From CAIVVT01 sp963838205 (GTDB lineage Bacteria > Acidobacteriota > Terriglobia > Bryobacterales > Bryobacteraceae), in the NCBI GenBank assembly GCA_963838205.1, contig CAWIQF010000013.1, positions 1 to 64,000 of the forward strand: a stretch of DNA of 64,000 nucleotides, read 5' to 3'. A model generated the notes under the pieces. It saw nothing but the letters and a program-made list of their open reading frames with translations, made no database searches and was not told the origin of the DNA. Below, piece after piece: positions 1-8,357 of the stretch. Each line of letters starts with the position of its first letter. The first letter of the stretch is position 1. The translations under genes were made by a program, and so were the position numbers.

Positions 1-84
1 GCCAGCAATCATCCACGGCGGGAGTCCCATCCCGCTGACGTGCCACTTCTTCTCCGCCAGCAGATGATCAATAAACCTCGGCAT
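1..84 (-). CDS. Partial gene, unknown product (N-terminus only)
   Basis: This is the start of a gene that leaves the window; only 28 codons (beginning MPRFIDHLLAEKKW) are visible. The ATG at 84-82 has a GAGGA ribosome binding site in the short gap after the recD2 stop. It is therefore the next gene of the leftward recombination/replication operon. There is too little sequence to assign a family. Confidence 0.5.
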   Translation of the reverse strand, partial: MPRFIDHLLAEKKWHVSGMGLPPWMIAG

Positions 85-93
85 TGTCTGTCC

Positions 94-2319
94 TCAGTTC
101 TCCGGGCCTTGCCACAAGGCTTGGGCGGTCGAATCATGATCTGGATGCAGCAGAAATGACAGGAACGTGTTACGGCGATCCACTTGGCGCTTGGAGGCGC
201 AGTTTTCGATACCCCACCTGTCGCCCAGCAGAATCACGGATTCCATTGCCCGCGTTACCGCGGTGTAGAGCAGATTGCGGTGATGCATGAAGGAATGCGA
301 CTTGTGGGCAATCACAACCGCGCAGGGAAACTCCGAGCCCTGCACCTTGTGGATCGACGTCGCGTAGGCCAACTGGATGTAGTTCACGGCATCCGAGTCG
401 GCTTCGATCTGCACGGCGCGCCCGTCGAAGTCGATGGCCAGGCTCCCGTCCTTGCCCGCCTCGAGCACGACGCCCATGGCGCCGTTCATCACGTCCAATT
501 CGTAGTCGTTCTTGGTCTGGATCACCTTGTCGCCGGCATAGAGGTGCGGCCGCCGCCCGGGCTCGATGTCTGCGACCGCAACCCCGTTGAGCTTCAACTG
601 CAGAAGCCGTTGCAGCTCGGTGTTCAGCTCGACTGTTCCGAGCGGCCCCTTATGCATGGGCGTCAGAACCTGCACGTCCCGCAGCAGATCGTAACCGAGG
701 CGCTCCTTCAGGACTTCATCAAACAGGAGCATCAGCATGCGGCGGACATCGAGGCTGTCGGTGAACTTATCAATCACGTACCAGGGCCGGCGCGCACCTA
801 GCCGCACGTCCGTAGTTGGCCGTACCTCACCATCGAGGATCGCCGTGGAGTTTTCTTTCAGGACGCCGGCCTGGCGGATGATCCGGGTGAGCACCGTCGT
901 GGGGATTGCGCGGGATTGCACCAGATCGCGAAGCAGATTACCCGGGCCCACCGGCGGCAACTGGTTGTGATCGCCAACCAGGATCACGGCCGTGCGGCTG
1001 CGGTCGACAGCTTGAAAGAGCTGCCAGGCCAGCGGGATGTCCACCATCGAAACTTCGTCGATGACCAGGATGTCGGCCTCGATCGGATTGAGCGCATCGC
1101 GCAAGTACGTGCGTCCGTTGTAGCCGAGCAGGCGATGGATCGTGCTCGCCTCGTGGCCGACCACTTCTTCCAGCCTCTTTGCGGCCTTGCCCGTGGGTGC
1201 GGCGAGCACGACATTCAGCTCCAAACGCTCCGCGATGGAGGTGATCGCCGAAACGGCGTACGTTTTTCCGCTGCCGGCGCCGCCGGTCATCAGTGAAATG
1301 GAGTAGCAGAATGCATTGCGCACGGCGGCCCGTTGGTCGGGGTTCAGCTCGCCGGCCTCGGCGTCGAGCAGCCCCTCGACATTGGTGACAATGTGCGGGT
1401 TAGCATGCCCGCCTTCACGCAGAATTTCGGCGAGCTCCGCCTCCATCCGATGAATCTCCGGATCGGCGACAACGAGCTGAGCAAAGGGCAGGCAAACCAA
1501 CTGCGCCTCGGCAATGAGCGCTTCCAGGTGGCCTTCAATCACCTCGCGGCAATCTAGGGTATCCATCACCAGTAGCGTGTTGGCGCGGTCGAGGAGATCT
1601 TCATACTCCACCCAGCAGTGGCCGTCGTCGAGAGCCTCCGCAACGCAAAACGCCAGCCCGGCACGGATGCGCGACGGCAGATCCTTCGGCGTGCCCATCT
1701 TGCGGGCGATCTTGTCGACCCGCTTGAAGCCGAAGCCACGGATCTCGCGCACGAGCACGTACGGATCCCGCTGCAGAATGGGCACGACCTGGCTGCCGAA
1801 GCGATCTACCAGCGTCGTCACCTGGTGATGCGTCAAGCCGAACCGCGACAGATATGTCATCGCCGCGTTGAAGTCGGCGTTCGCCACCCAGAGCCGCTGC
1901 AGCACGAGAACGGCCTCGATGGGAATCCTGGCGATAGCGGCGACGCGCTCCGGCGAAGTACGAATGACCGTATCGAAGCTGCACCCAAACTCATCGGCGA
2001 TCGCGCGCGCCTTCGCCGGGCCGATACCCTTCACATCCGGATGGTTCGCCAGGAAGTTGGCCAGGCCATCCGCATCCATCTCCAGGTCATAACCAAGGTT
2101 CTCCGCGGCAAACTGCCGGCCGTATTTCGGATGTTTGGCCCAGCGTCCTTCCAGCCGGACGGACTCGCCTGCGCGGACGAAGATCTTGCCGGCAAAGGTG
2201 GCAAGATCGCCGTCCGGAGTGCGCAATTTTCCGGCGCTAAACGTCACGCCGGAATAGAACACGATTTCCACGATGCCGCGGAGGCTCGTTTGAACCTCCG
2301 CGACTGCGGCATCCGTCAT
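94..2319 (-). CDS. recD2: RecD2-like SF1B DNA helicase
   Basis: ATP-dependent 5'-3' DNA helicase of the RecD2/TraA type, 741 aa. An N-terminal OB-like region is followed by a helix-hairpin-helix segment (DVKGIGPAKARA). The motor has Walker A GGAGSGKT, Walker B VIDEVSM, the GDHNQLPPVGPG motif, and C-terminal AYATSIHKVQGSE and YTAVTRA motifs. I chose the ATG at 2319 because it overlaps the ERCC4 stop by four bases (ATGA) and has a GAGGTGGAG site upstream; the frame is open 24 codons further. RecD2 proteins without RecBC occur in phages and integrative elements, and the neighbours (ERCC4, Sak4-like, RecB-like) suggest element recombination or replication. Confidence 0.93.
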   Translation of the reverse strand: MTDAAVAEVQTSLRGIVEIVFYSGVTFSAGKLRTPDGDLATFAGKIFVRAGESVRLEGRWAKHPKYGRQFAAENLGYDLEMDADGLANFLANHPDVKGIGPAKARAIADEFGCSFDTVIRTSPERVAAIARIPIEAVLVLQRLWVANADFNAAMTYLSRFGLTHHQVTTLVDRFGSQVVPILQRDPYVLVREIRGFGFKRVDKIARKMGTPKDLPSRIRAGLAFCVAEALDDGHCWVEYEDLLDRANTLLVMDTLDCREVIEGHLEALIAEAQLVCLPFAQLVVADPEIHRMEAELAEILREGGHANPHIVTNVEGLLDAEAGELNPDQRAAVRNAFCYSISLMTGGAGSGKTYAVSAITSIAERLELNVVLAAPTGKAAKRLEEVVGHEASTIHRLLGYNGRTYLRDALNPIEADILVIDEVSMVDIPLAWQLFQAVDRSRTAVILVGDHNQLPPVGPGNLLRDLVQSRAIPTTVLTRIIRQAGVLKENSTAILDGEVRPTTDVRLGARRPWYVIDKFTDSLDVRRMLMLLFDEVLKERLGYDLLRDVQVLTPMHKGPLGTVELNTELQRLLQLKLNGVAVADIEPGRRPHLYAGDKVIQTKNDYELDVMNGAMGVVLEAGKDGSLAIDFDGRAVQIEADSDAVNYIQLAYATSIHKVQGSEFPCAVVIAHKSHSFMHHRNLLYTAVTRAMESVILLGDRWGIENCASKRQVDRRNTFLSFLLHPDHDSTAQALWQGPEN

Positions 2320-2810
2320 ACGCTCCACCTCTTGTGTGCGCCTAGCAGATACGCCTGCACGAAATGGCAGGCCGCCTGGCGGCTCGAACAAAAAAACACC
2401 GGGACACGGAAGTCGAGGATGATGGAGAGCGCGCTGCCGAGTACGGCACTAGGGTGCGCCGCGCCACGATAGCGCCTCTGCAGGACATCGAGGACGCCCG
2501 CCTCAACCACCACGCACGCCGCCCGGTACTCGGCCAGCTTCCGCAACTCCCGGTGGAAGCGCTCGCGGGCATGAATGACGGTGGAGACGAAATCGTCGAG
2601 GCTCTTCCGCTCCACCGCCACCACACCTTCGAGGCCCGCCACGGAGTAATCCCCGGCCGGCAGCGCGCAGCGCTCGGTGGCCGCCAGTCGGGGATCGAAG
2701 GAGTAAGGCTCCTGCTCTCGCGTGTCGGTGAGGATCGTGGGCAGTCCCGGATTAGAACGGGACAAGGGCGTCGCCCGCCTCCTGCCGGAAATTGCCGGGC
2801 GCGCGGTCAT
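2316..2810 (-). CDS. ERCC4-domain nuclease
   Basis: 164-aa protein with the ERCC4/XPF nuclease signature: TDTREQ, then GDYSV, then VAVERKSLDDFVSTV with RFHREL downstream, giving the catalytic D and ERK residues of the fold. Such small proteins cut branched or flap DNA and are common in phage recombination cassettes. The ATG at 2810 lies inside the preceding DUF669 gene (59-base overlap). The first 25 residues are low-complexity and Arg-rich, so the true start may lie further in. The stop overlaps the recD2 start. Confidence 0.85.
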   Translation of the reverse strand: MTARPAISGRRRATPLSRSNPGLPTILTDTREQEPYSFDPRLAATERCALPAGDYSVAGLEGVVAVERKSLDDFVSTVIHARERFHRELRKLAEYRAACVVVEAGVLDVLQRRYRGAAHPSAVLGSALSIILDFRVPVFFCSSRQAACHFVQAYLLGAHKRWSV

Positions 2811-3210
2811 TGTCGATGCGGCGGTTGAAGAAGATGTTCTCGTTGTCGCCCTTGGTCTTCTTCGTGACTTCGAGCTTCACGTCCAGAAGGTGCCTGAGAT
2901 GATTCGGCAGATCGGACAGCCGCTCGAGGTCGAGCCCGCACAGGTGTAGGTCGGCCTTCAGATACTTGAGCGTCTTCTGCGTGATGACGCTATTGCGCCA
3001 CATCAGCCGGTTCACGCATTGCGGCGCGATCACACGCAGCGTCCACCTCAGCATCGGGTTGCCCGAGGTGTGCGCTTCGGTCAGTTCGGCCTTCTCGACG
3101 TTCACCTGGTACTTCCCGTCGGGCACGCTCTCGAAATCACCGCGCTCGGCGGCCTGCTCCGAGCGGAAGCCGGCGTCAAATTGAGACAGATCAATCGGTT
3201 TGTTACTCAT
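2752..3210 (-). CDS. DUF669-family protein, SSB-like C-terminal tip
   Basis: 152-aa protein resembling the phage DUF669 family, found beside Sak4-type recombinases and thought to bind single-stranded DNA. The central part (DGKYQVNVEKAEL, GNPMLRWTLRV) looks like an OB-type beta fold. The last residues are acidic-to-hydrophobic and end in DALVPF, resembling the DDDIPF tip by which bacterial SSB recruits partners. A GGAG site precedes the ATG. It sits downstream of the Sak4-like gene and upstream of the ERCC4 nuclease. The family call is from memory of the pattern and should be profile-checked. Confidence 0.75.
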   Translation of the reverse strand: MSNKPIDLSQFDAGFRSEQAAERGDFESVPDGKYQVNVEKAELTEAHTSGNPMLRWTLRVIAPQCVNRLMWRNSVITQKTLKYLKADLHLCGLDLERLSDLPNHLRHLLDVKLEVTKKTKGDNENIFFNRRIDNDRAPGNFRQEAGDALVPF

Positions 3211-3232
3211 CGTGTTTGCTCCTGTTGAGAAT

Positions 3233-3979
3233 TCACTTCGTTGCGGATGCTTTGGCAGTTTGCGGCTTCAGCGGCGCGACTGCCGTATTGAAAGCCTCAT
3301 AGAACTTGGAGAAGTCTAGATCGAGCGTCTCCGGCAGCCGCCCGGTCCGGTCGCCGGCCTCGTAGTAGAGACTCGGCTTGGTTCGGATCACCCGCCGCAT
3401 CCTCTGCTCCCCGTTTTCGCCAACGGTTACTTCCAGATCGCAGTACAGAACCATGTCAACCATGCCGAGCACGATCTTGCGGGCCTTGTCGGGCAGTGTC
3501 GGTACGATCCGCGTGTACTTGCCGGTGCGGGTTTCAACCTCGATCTCTTTGGAATGGGAGACGAGGAACAGCCCGTAGGGCAGAAACGCCAGTTTCGTGA
3601 GGACGCGATGGAATTCGTTGTTGACGATCGCGTAGCCCTTGCCGTAACCGAGATCGGACTCGTGCTCGATCTTGAACTTCTTGAGGATGGAGTCCGTGCA
3701 GAATTTGTAGGCGTTGTCGATGGTGTCGATGATCACCGTCTTAAAGGGGTGCTTCCCGTCGATGATTTCGGCGCATGTGGCCAGCAGTTCGTCCCAGGAT
3801 TGGATCGGCACCTGGAAGACGTCGAGCGCGTTCAAGCCCGGCTCGGTGGCCAGGAACACTGCACTCTCTGAGTTCGAGCAGAAGGTCAACTTGCCGATCT
3901 TCGTCTGCCCGTAGGTGAGCACGGTCAGGTCGGCCAGATTCGGCTTGGGTGCGGTTTTCGCGCTGGGTAGTAATGCCAT
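3233..3979 (-). CDS. Sak4-like RecA-fold ATPase (phage nucleotide-binding protein)
   Basis: 248-aa RecA-fold ATPase similar to phage Sak4/'nucleotide-binding protein' recombinases that act with an SSB in single-strand annealing. The P-loop reads YGQTKIGKLTF at residues 23-33. The lysine is followed by Leu and then Thr, instead of the usual Ser/Thr directly after Lys. Walker B is TVIIDTIDNAY and a LVSHSKE motif follows. The short Ala/Lys-rich C-terminus ends KASATK. ATG 3979 has an AAGGAG site. It lies between the RecB-like nuclease and DUF669 genes with short gaps. Confidence 0.82.
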   Translation of the reverse strand: MALLPSAKTAPKPNLADLTVLTYGQTKIGKLTFCSNSESAVFLATEPGLNALDVFQVPIQSWDELLATCAEIIDGKHPFKTVIIDTIDNAYKFCTDSILKKFKIEHESDLGYGKGYAIVNNEFHRVLTKLAFLPYGLFLVSHSKEIEVETRTGKYTRIVPTLPDKARKIVLGMVDMVLYCDLEVTVGENGEQRMRRVIRTKPSLYYEAGDRTGRLPETLDLDFSKFYEAFNTAVAPLKPQTAKASATK

Positions 3980-3994
3980 TTCGATGGATCTCCT

Positions 3995-5083
3995 TCAGAA
4001 GGCCGGTTCGGTTGTTGCTGGGGGCAACACGTGGAGCTCCTCGTTGGGCGCCACGCGCTGGTAGAAGTTGTCAATGACGTTGGGATTGCCGTTGGAGCGG
4101 CACAGCGCAAAGTACGCGCAAGGCCGCTGGTAGTTGAAGCAGAACGCGGTGTTCTGGTAGAAGACGCCGCGGCGCCGGGCGTCGAGGAAGGCCTGGGTGA
4201 GTTCCCACAGTTCGCTTCGCAGGATGTCGAACCGGTCTCTTGAGAGGTAGAGCATCTCGCGATGGAACATCGTCGGCTCGGCGTACTTCTCGTCGAGCCG
4301 CGCGGCGAACTCCTCGTCGGACTCGGGCAGCCTGCGCTTGGCCGTGGTCTTTCCCGTCTTGGACTTCGCCAGCAGCTCGGCGCGCCGCGTCTCATACTCT
4401 TCGACCGTCTCGCCCTTACCCTGTTGCAGGCGGGCTTTGACGAGCACGTTGTACAGGATGCCGGTGATTGGGACACCGAGCGTCTGCTCGATGTAATAGG
4501 CGTAGAGCGTGATCTGGAAGTCGGTCCAGAGCTTCTCGAGGTAATCGGCATCGAGCTGCGACGCCGTTTTGTGCTCCAGCACAAAGTACTCGCCGCCGAT
4601 GCGCACGATGCCATCGATCTTGCCGGCGAGAACAAAGCTGCGCGACGCGGCGCCGGTGGCCGGATTCACGATTGGGCCCTCGAAAGTCTTCTCCAGTGCG
4701 ATGACCTCGAACTCTTCCGTCGCATAGCGCGCCGCATAGGCCGTCATCATCGCCGTGGCGTTGAGCCAGTCGCGCTTCTGGTCCTCGTCCTGGGCGCGGT
4801 TGGGACAGAGCCGGTCGATGCGATCCAGCACAAGTGCGAGGTCGCGCTGCCCATGCCATAGCTCCAGGCATTCGTGAATCAGCGAGCCGAAATGCAAGTT
4901 GTGATCCAGCTGCAGCGGCACCAGCTGTTCGAGGTAGCGCAGCTCCGCCGCTCGGCGGCAGTTGCGGAACGAAGACCACATCGAGTAGGTGGAGACCATC
5001 GGCGACGCGCCTTTGGAGGGTGACGGAGCCATAGAGGTCCTGTGCGATTGCAGAGTCTCTTCGCGGACAGGCTGGGCACTCAC
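3995..5083 (-). CDS. PD-(D/E)XK nuclease, RecB/Cas4-like
   Basis: 362-aa nuclease. The PD-(D/E)XK core is visible as AGKIDGIV followed by YFVLEHKTAS. An N-terminal cysteine (FRNCRRA) and a C-terminal pair (RPCAYFALC) could ligate an Fe-S cluster as in AddB/Cas4 nucleases. Start is GTG 5083: it overlaps the upstream stop (GTGA) and has GGAGG seven bases away. The protein probably resects DNA for the Sak4/DUF669 recombination set. No CRISPR array or cas genes are present, so a Cas4 role is unlikely. Confidence 0.85.
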   Translation of the reverse strand: MSAQPVREETLQSHRTSMAPSPSKGASPMVSTYSMWSSFRNCRRAAELRYLEQLVPLQLDHNLHFGSLIHECLELWHGQRDLALVLDRIDRLCPNRAQDEDQKRDWLNATAMMTAYAARYATEEFEVIALEKTFEGPIVNPATGAASRSFVLAGKIDGIVRIGGEYFVLEHKTASQLDADYLEKLWTDFQITLYAYYIEQTLGVPITGILYNVLVKARLQQGKGETVEEYETRRAELLAKSKTGKTTAKRRLPESDEEFAARLDEKYAEPTMFHREMLYLSRDRFDILRSELWELTQAFLDARRRGVFYQNTAFCFNYQRPCAYFALCRSNGNPNVIDNFYQRVAPNEELHVLPPATTEPAF

Positions 5084-5589
5084 TGGCAGCCTCCGATGGG
5101 CGAATAGCCAGCGCGGACAAAGCTGCGCCTCATCCGCAGAATTCGGTCGTGGACCGTGGAACGCGGCAGGCCCAAAATCCGACCGGCCTCCGCGGGCGAG
5201 TAGTTCAGCAGCAGAAAGATCAGTTGGCGGTCAAGGCCGTCGGACACCGACGCGATCCGCTCGATGTCGAACTGAGCATCTTGCCGATCCGTCCCGCCAT
5301 CTGCCAGCCACTCGCAAACTGCGTCCAGGGAGACTTGCGCCGGCGCACGCCGGGCGGCGCGCACCAAAGAGGCAATTCGGCTGGCCACGACTCGCTCGAC
5401 AAAGGTCCGGAGAGATGCCCGAGCGGGATTGAATTTAGGGAGAGCAAGCCAGCAGGCGGTTAGCCCCTCCTGCTCAAAGTCCTCCAGGTCCGCCGCGGGG
5501 ATGGCGCCGCTCACAACCGCCGCCGTCGCGCGCACTTGCGCGGCACGCGCCGCGAATGGATATGCCTGTTCGAAGGTCGCCTCAACCAT
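5080..5589 (-). CDS. Sigma-70-like / HTH transcription factor
   Basis: 169-aa protein with the layout of a small sigma factor. A region-2-like part (DLEDFEQEGLTACWLAL, then a helix with LRTFVERVVASRIASLVR) is followed by a region-4-like HTH (SPAEAGRILGLPRSTVHDRI). Such proteins occur in phage and element operons, where they probably switch on late or transfer genes; this is inference. It overlaps genes on both sides (8 bases upstream, 4 downstream), so it is translated as part of the operon. Confidence 0.72.
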   Translation of the reverse strand: MVEATFEQAYPFAARAAQVRATAAVVSGAIPAADLEDFEQEGLTACWLALPKFNPARASLRTFVERVVASRIASLVRAARRAPAQVSLDAVCEWLADGGTDRQDAQFDIERIASVSDGLDRQLIFLLLNYSPAEAGRILGLPRSTVHDRILRMRRSFVRAGYSPIGGCQ

Positions 5590-5923
5590 TGCGGCGCCCT
5601 CCCGTCGTTTCGACTTCCATCGAGTACGGCAGCCCGTTCTTTACCTCGAGCGTGCGGATCTCGCCGGCATCGACGCCGCGGACGTAGGCGAACAGTTCCG
5701 CGACCTGTGGTTTCAATTCGAAATCGGCCGGCACGGTCCTGGCGGTGCCTGGGTCGTTCGCGCCGAACTTGACGTCTCGCACGACGGTCGGCCACGGATC
5801 GAGAACAAGTTCGCCGCGTTCAATCCGCAGAAATTCAAACCGGCCAAACCCGAGTTCGGTCATTGCTGCGACGAAGCGTCGTTCCGACTGAAGAAGGTCA
5901 CGAGTGGACGTAGGGCGACTCAT
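5582..5923 (-). CDS. Hypothetical protein, element operon
   Basis: 113-aa protein of unknown function, without signal peptide or membrane segment. A central stretch (LGFGRFEFLRIERGEL) and VPADFELKPQVAELF suggest a compact alpha/beta fold. The ATG overlaps the stop of the HTH gene upstream (ATGA), and the end overlaps the sigma-like gene, so it belongs to the same transcript. No family recognised. Confidence 0.7.
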   Translation of the reverse strand: MSRPTSTRDLLQSERRFVAAMTELGFGRFEFLRIERGELVLDPWPTVVRDVKFGANDPGTARTVPADFELKPQVAELFAYVRGVDAGEIRTLEVKNGLPYSMEVETTGGRRNG

Positions 5924-6135
5924 CGCGTTGCCCCCAATTCCTCGCAGGGCACGGCGACTTGACGGTTAATCCACGCGGTGACGTCTTCTGGCCGATATCG
6001 AACAAGGCTGCCGATCTTCAGAAAACGCGGTCCGCGCCTGAGGCTACGCCATTTCCGCAGTGTCAGAGCACTGATGCCGCAGGTGCTCGCTACCTCGTGC
6101 TCGTTGAGGAGTTGTTTGACTAGGTCTTGTTTCAT
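5920..6135 (-). CDS. AlpA/excisionase-like HTH DNA-binding protein
   Basis: 71-aa MerR/AlpA-type HTH protein: NEHEVASTCGISALTLRKWRS followed by the wing motif GPRFLKIGSLVRYRPEDV, the usual signature of excisionase-family regulators. It is the first gene of the leftward recombination operon and lies just downstream of a palindromic site (6211-6230). A role as excision factor or operon activator is plausible but unproven. Confidence 0.85.
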   Translation of the reverse strand: MKQDLVKQLLNEHEVASTCGISALTLRKWRSLRRGPRFLKIGSLVRYRPEDVTAWINRQVAVPCEELGATR

Positions 6136-6210
6136 CTCGATGCTTGCGACAGGGTGTAGCCCGCCGTTCCTGCATCGAGCATGCCGGATATTGTCTGAGT
6201 TGAAAACACT

Positions 6211-6230
6211 CCGGAACTGAATTGTTCCGG
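6211..6230. promoter_or_regulatory. Perfect inverted repeat, operator or terminator
   Basis: CCGGAAC-6 bases-GTTCCGG lies in the 109-bp gap between the end of the Cys-cluster/HTH gene and the start of the excisionase-like gene. On the minus strand it is followed by GTGTTTTC, so it could be a weak terminator of the upstream trio. Its position just ahead of the excisionase operon also suits a repressor operator. Confidence 0.45.
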
Positions 6231-6244
6231 AAGAAAATCGGAAG

Positions 6245-7195
6245 CTACGCCTGGGTGTGCGGGTTATCTCGTGCCGGTACTTTGCCGTCCAAGAGGTCCT
6301 CTGGTCCGACTCCCAGCCTGTCTGCGATGGTCCTGAAAACGGAGCTGCGGACTTTGCCGCGTTTCTTGAAGCTCTGGAGTGTTCGAGGGGTCGTGCCGAC
6401 CTGTCGTGCGAGTTCTTCCATCGTCCAGCCCTTCCGGTTCTTCAAGGCCAGAAGCGCTTGGACAGCGGCATCGCTTCCGATCGACCGAGAGACCTTAAGA
6501 GCCACTAGAGCCTGTGAACTGATTGGCGAATCGAGGATGGCCTGGGGAGGAGCGTTGCTCCGCGTTGAGGCTGCGAGAATGAGATCGTGCGAGAATAGCA
6601 GTCCAGATTGATCTACGTCTGCTATCTCGGCCAACGCGAGTAGAGCCGCTTGCCGGTTTTCCCAAATGTGCGCGGATGGAAATCGGCGCGGCAGAAGGAC
6701 GACCGTGTGCGGAGAGTGCCCGAGGCGCAAGCACCGGGTCAGCACCTCCGTGGCGTCAGGCCACCAAATCCCTCGAAAGAGGAATACCTCCGTGGCGTCC
6801 GGTGTTGGAGCCAGGCGGCCGAGCAGCCAGACCCGTCCTGCTACGACATCGATGACAGGGCCCAACAGCGCAAGAGACTTGTTTATGAATGCAGCCAGGC
6901 GGTCGAACGCAATGACCCAGCGTCGGAGATCTTCGGGCCGGAGTGATACACGGCCAATTCGAGGGCAGCGATAGTACGGATCGGCCTTTTGACGGGAATC
7001 GCGGATCACTTCCACCGAATGCGATTCACCACAGTCGTCACAGACCATGGCTTCGGCGTCTGCCACGCGCTGCAGGATTCTGGTTCGTTGCAACGCGGTT
7101 CGAAGTACAATCGACCAGGCACGGACCTCGTCGGCGCTGAAGACATGATCCCGAAGGTCTGCTCGTTTCCACAAGGAGGCAAGCGCGTCATTCAC
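6245..7195 (-). CDS. Cys-cluster and HTH protein, unknown role
   Basis: 316-aa protein. Near residue 50 is a possible zinc motif (CDDCGESH, then YYRCPRIGRV). A middle part of unknown fold follows (AGRVWLLGRL, EVFLFRGIWW). The C-terminus is HTH-like: GWTMEELARQVGTTPRTLQS, then a second segment FRTIADRLGVGPEDLL. Start is GTG 7195, overlapping the preceding stop by eight bases. It is the last gene of the dinD trio. It could be the regulator or sensor of that module; no function is established. Confidence 0.72.
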   Translation of the reverse strand: MNDALASLWKRADLRDHVFSADEVRAWSIVLRTALQRTRILQRVADAEAMVCDDCGESHSVEVIRDSRQKADPYYRCPRIGRVSLRPEDLRRWVIAFDRLAAFINKSLALLGPVIDVVAGRVWLLGRLAPTPDATEVFLFRGIWWPDATEVLTRCLRLGHSPHTVVLLPRRFPSAHIWENRQAALLALAEIADVDQSGLLFSHDLILAASTRSNAPPQAILDSPISSQALVALKVSRSIGSDAAVQALLALKNRKGWTMEELARQVGTTPRTLQSFKKRGKVRSSVFRTIADRLGVGPEDLLDGKVPARDNPHTQA

Positions 7196-8357
7196 GCTCT
7201 ATCTCCCACCGCTTGAGACAGGTTCGAATGACAACGTGCTCCGCCACGTCCTCCTTCAGGGGGCAGGACCCGCTGGAAAGATTGAACGTCACCGTTTTCG
7301 GGCGGGGTTTGCCATGAATGAAAGTGAACTTCATGCTCACCCGATCGACCGAGAGGTCCTCGAGTTGCCAGTGCGTCTGTTTAAGCCCCTTGTCGATCAG
7401 TTGGTGGATGTCCCCACCATGGGAATACGGAGGCAGATCAAACGTGATCCGACCGCCACCTTCTTCCGGGATGGTGAGCTGCATTGAGCGGAGTGCGACG
7501 CTGAAGACTCCGTCTGCCGGTTCCGTGACGAATGGGAAGTTCGGATTCTTTAGTGGGTCGAGGTTGAATGCAGGTCCTGGAGGCTCGGGGCCAAGCTCCT
7601 CACTCAGAATCGTATCACTGAAGATCTTTTCGAGGTCGCTTCGGAGATCCCGATGGCCCTCCGCGTATAGGCGTAGATGGCCCCGGCTCTCGTCGTACTG
7701 AAACACCACGTCGAAGGCTGGACGTTGTGGATGCCGATCCAGTTTTCCGTCGCCATCATATCCAACGAAAGTGTCCGGATAATCCGCGAGGTAGACAATG
7801 AAGTAGTGCACAACTCCAAAGCGCAGGTAGACGTCGAGGTCGCTGAATTCACCGCGACCCTCGTGGGCGACGTAGTATTCTGATACCATCCGCTTCAGGG
7901 CGTTGCGCGCTTCGGCGGTCAGATTGGGTGCTTTCTTGGGGAGACCACGCCTGGGGTGCCAATAACGCTTCAGATTGTCGGCATAGTTGAATTGGCTGGC
8001 GACCTTGAAGACCCTTGGGTGGTTCAGCAGAACGTAGAAAGCTTTTTCCGCATGGCTCGGTACGGAGGCCAACTCTGCGACCATGTTGAGATTGTGCCTT
8101 CGGAAGCGCCCTTCCTCGATGAGCGTCTGGATACCTTGTTTCGTCGCCAAGCCGGCAACGTCGTGGAAGTCCGCTCCGACGCTGGCCCTCTCACGTTCAG
8201 GGAGACTCTGCCATGCAGCAAAAATCACATTCTTATCCTTGTCACCCAATTGCTGCCAGTCGAGCTCGCCGAGCAGATGCCGCTTCTGGAAGTACTCTCG
8301 AAGATAATTTATCGGGATTAGAAGGAGGAACTTTTTCGGATTGTATTCGATGTTCAT
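7188..8357 (-). CDS. Conserved-looking protein of unknown function (dinD trio)
   Basis: 389-aa soluble protein beginning MNIEYNPKKFLLLIPI. The N-terminal half is helical (HRVLL-type and DIDW-like motifs: HLLGELDWQQL, AAWQSLPERER). The C-terminal half is rich in beta strands (FDVVFQYDESRGHLRLYA, SMKFTFIHGKPRPKTVTF). I do not recognise a catalytic motif or named domain. It overlaps dinD by four bases (ATGA) and the Cys/HTH gene by eight, so the three proteins are probably made in a fixed ratio. The arrangement beside a restriction locus suggests a defence or damage-response role (inference). Confidence 0.75.
   Translation of the reverse strand: MNIEYNPKKFLLLIPINYLREYFQKRHLLGELDWQQLGDKDKNVIFAAWQSLPERERASVGADFHDVAGLATKQGIQTLIEEGRFRRHNLNMVAELASVPSHAEKAFYVLLNHPRVFKVASQFNYADNLKRYWHPRRGLPKKAPNLTAEARNALKRMVSEYYVAHEGRGEFSDLDVYLRFGVVHYFIVYLADYPDTFVGYDGDGKLDRHPQRPAFDVVFQYDESRGHLRLYAEGHRDLRSDLEKIFSDTILSEELGPEPPGPAFNLDPLKNPNFPFVTEPADGVFSVALRSMQLTIPEEGGGRITFDLPPYSHGGDIHQLIDKGLKQTHWQLEDLSVDRVSMKFTFIHGKPRPKTVTFNLSSGSCPLKEDVAEHVVIRTCLKRWEIERE

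Noticed and set aside
3995..5083. Cas4 of a CRISPR system
   Set aside because: RecB-type nuclease motifs only; neighbours are phage recombination genes and no array is present.
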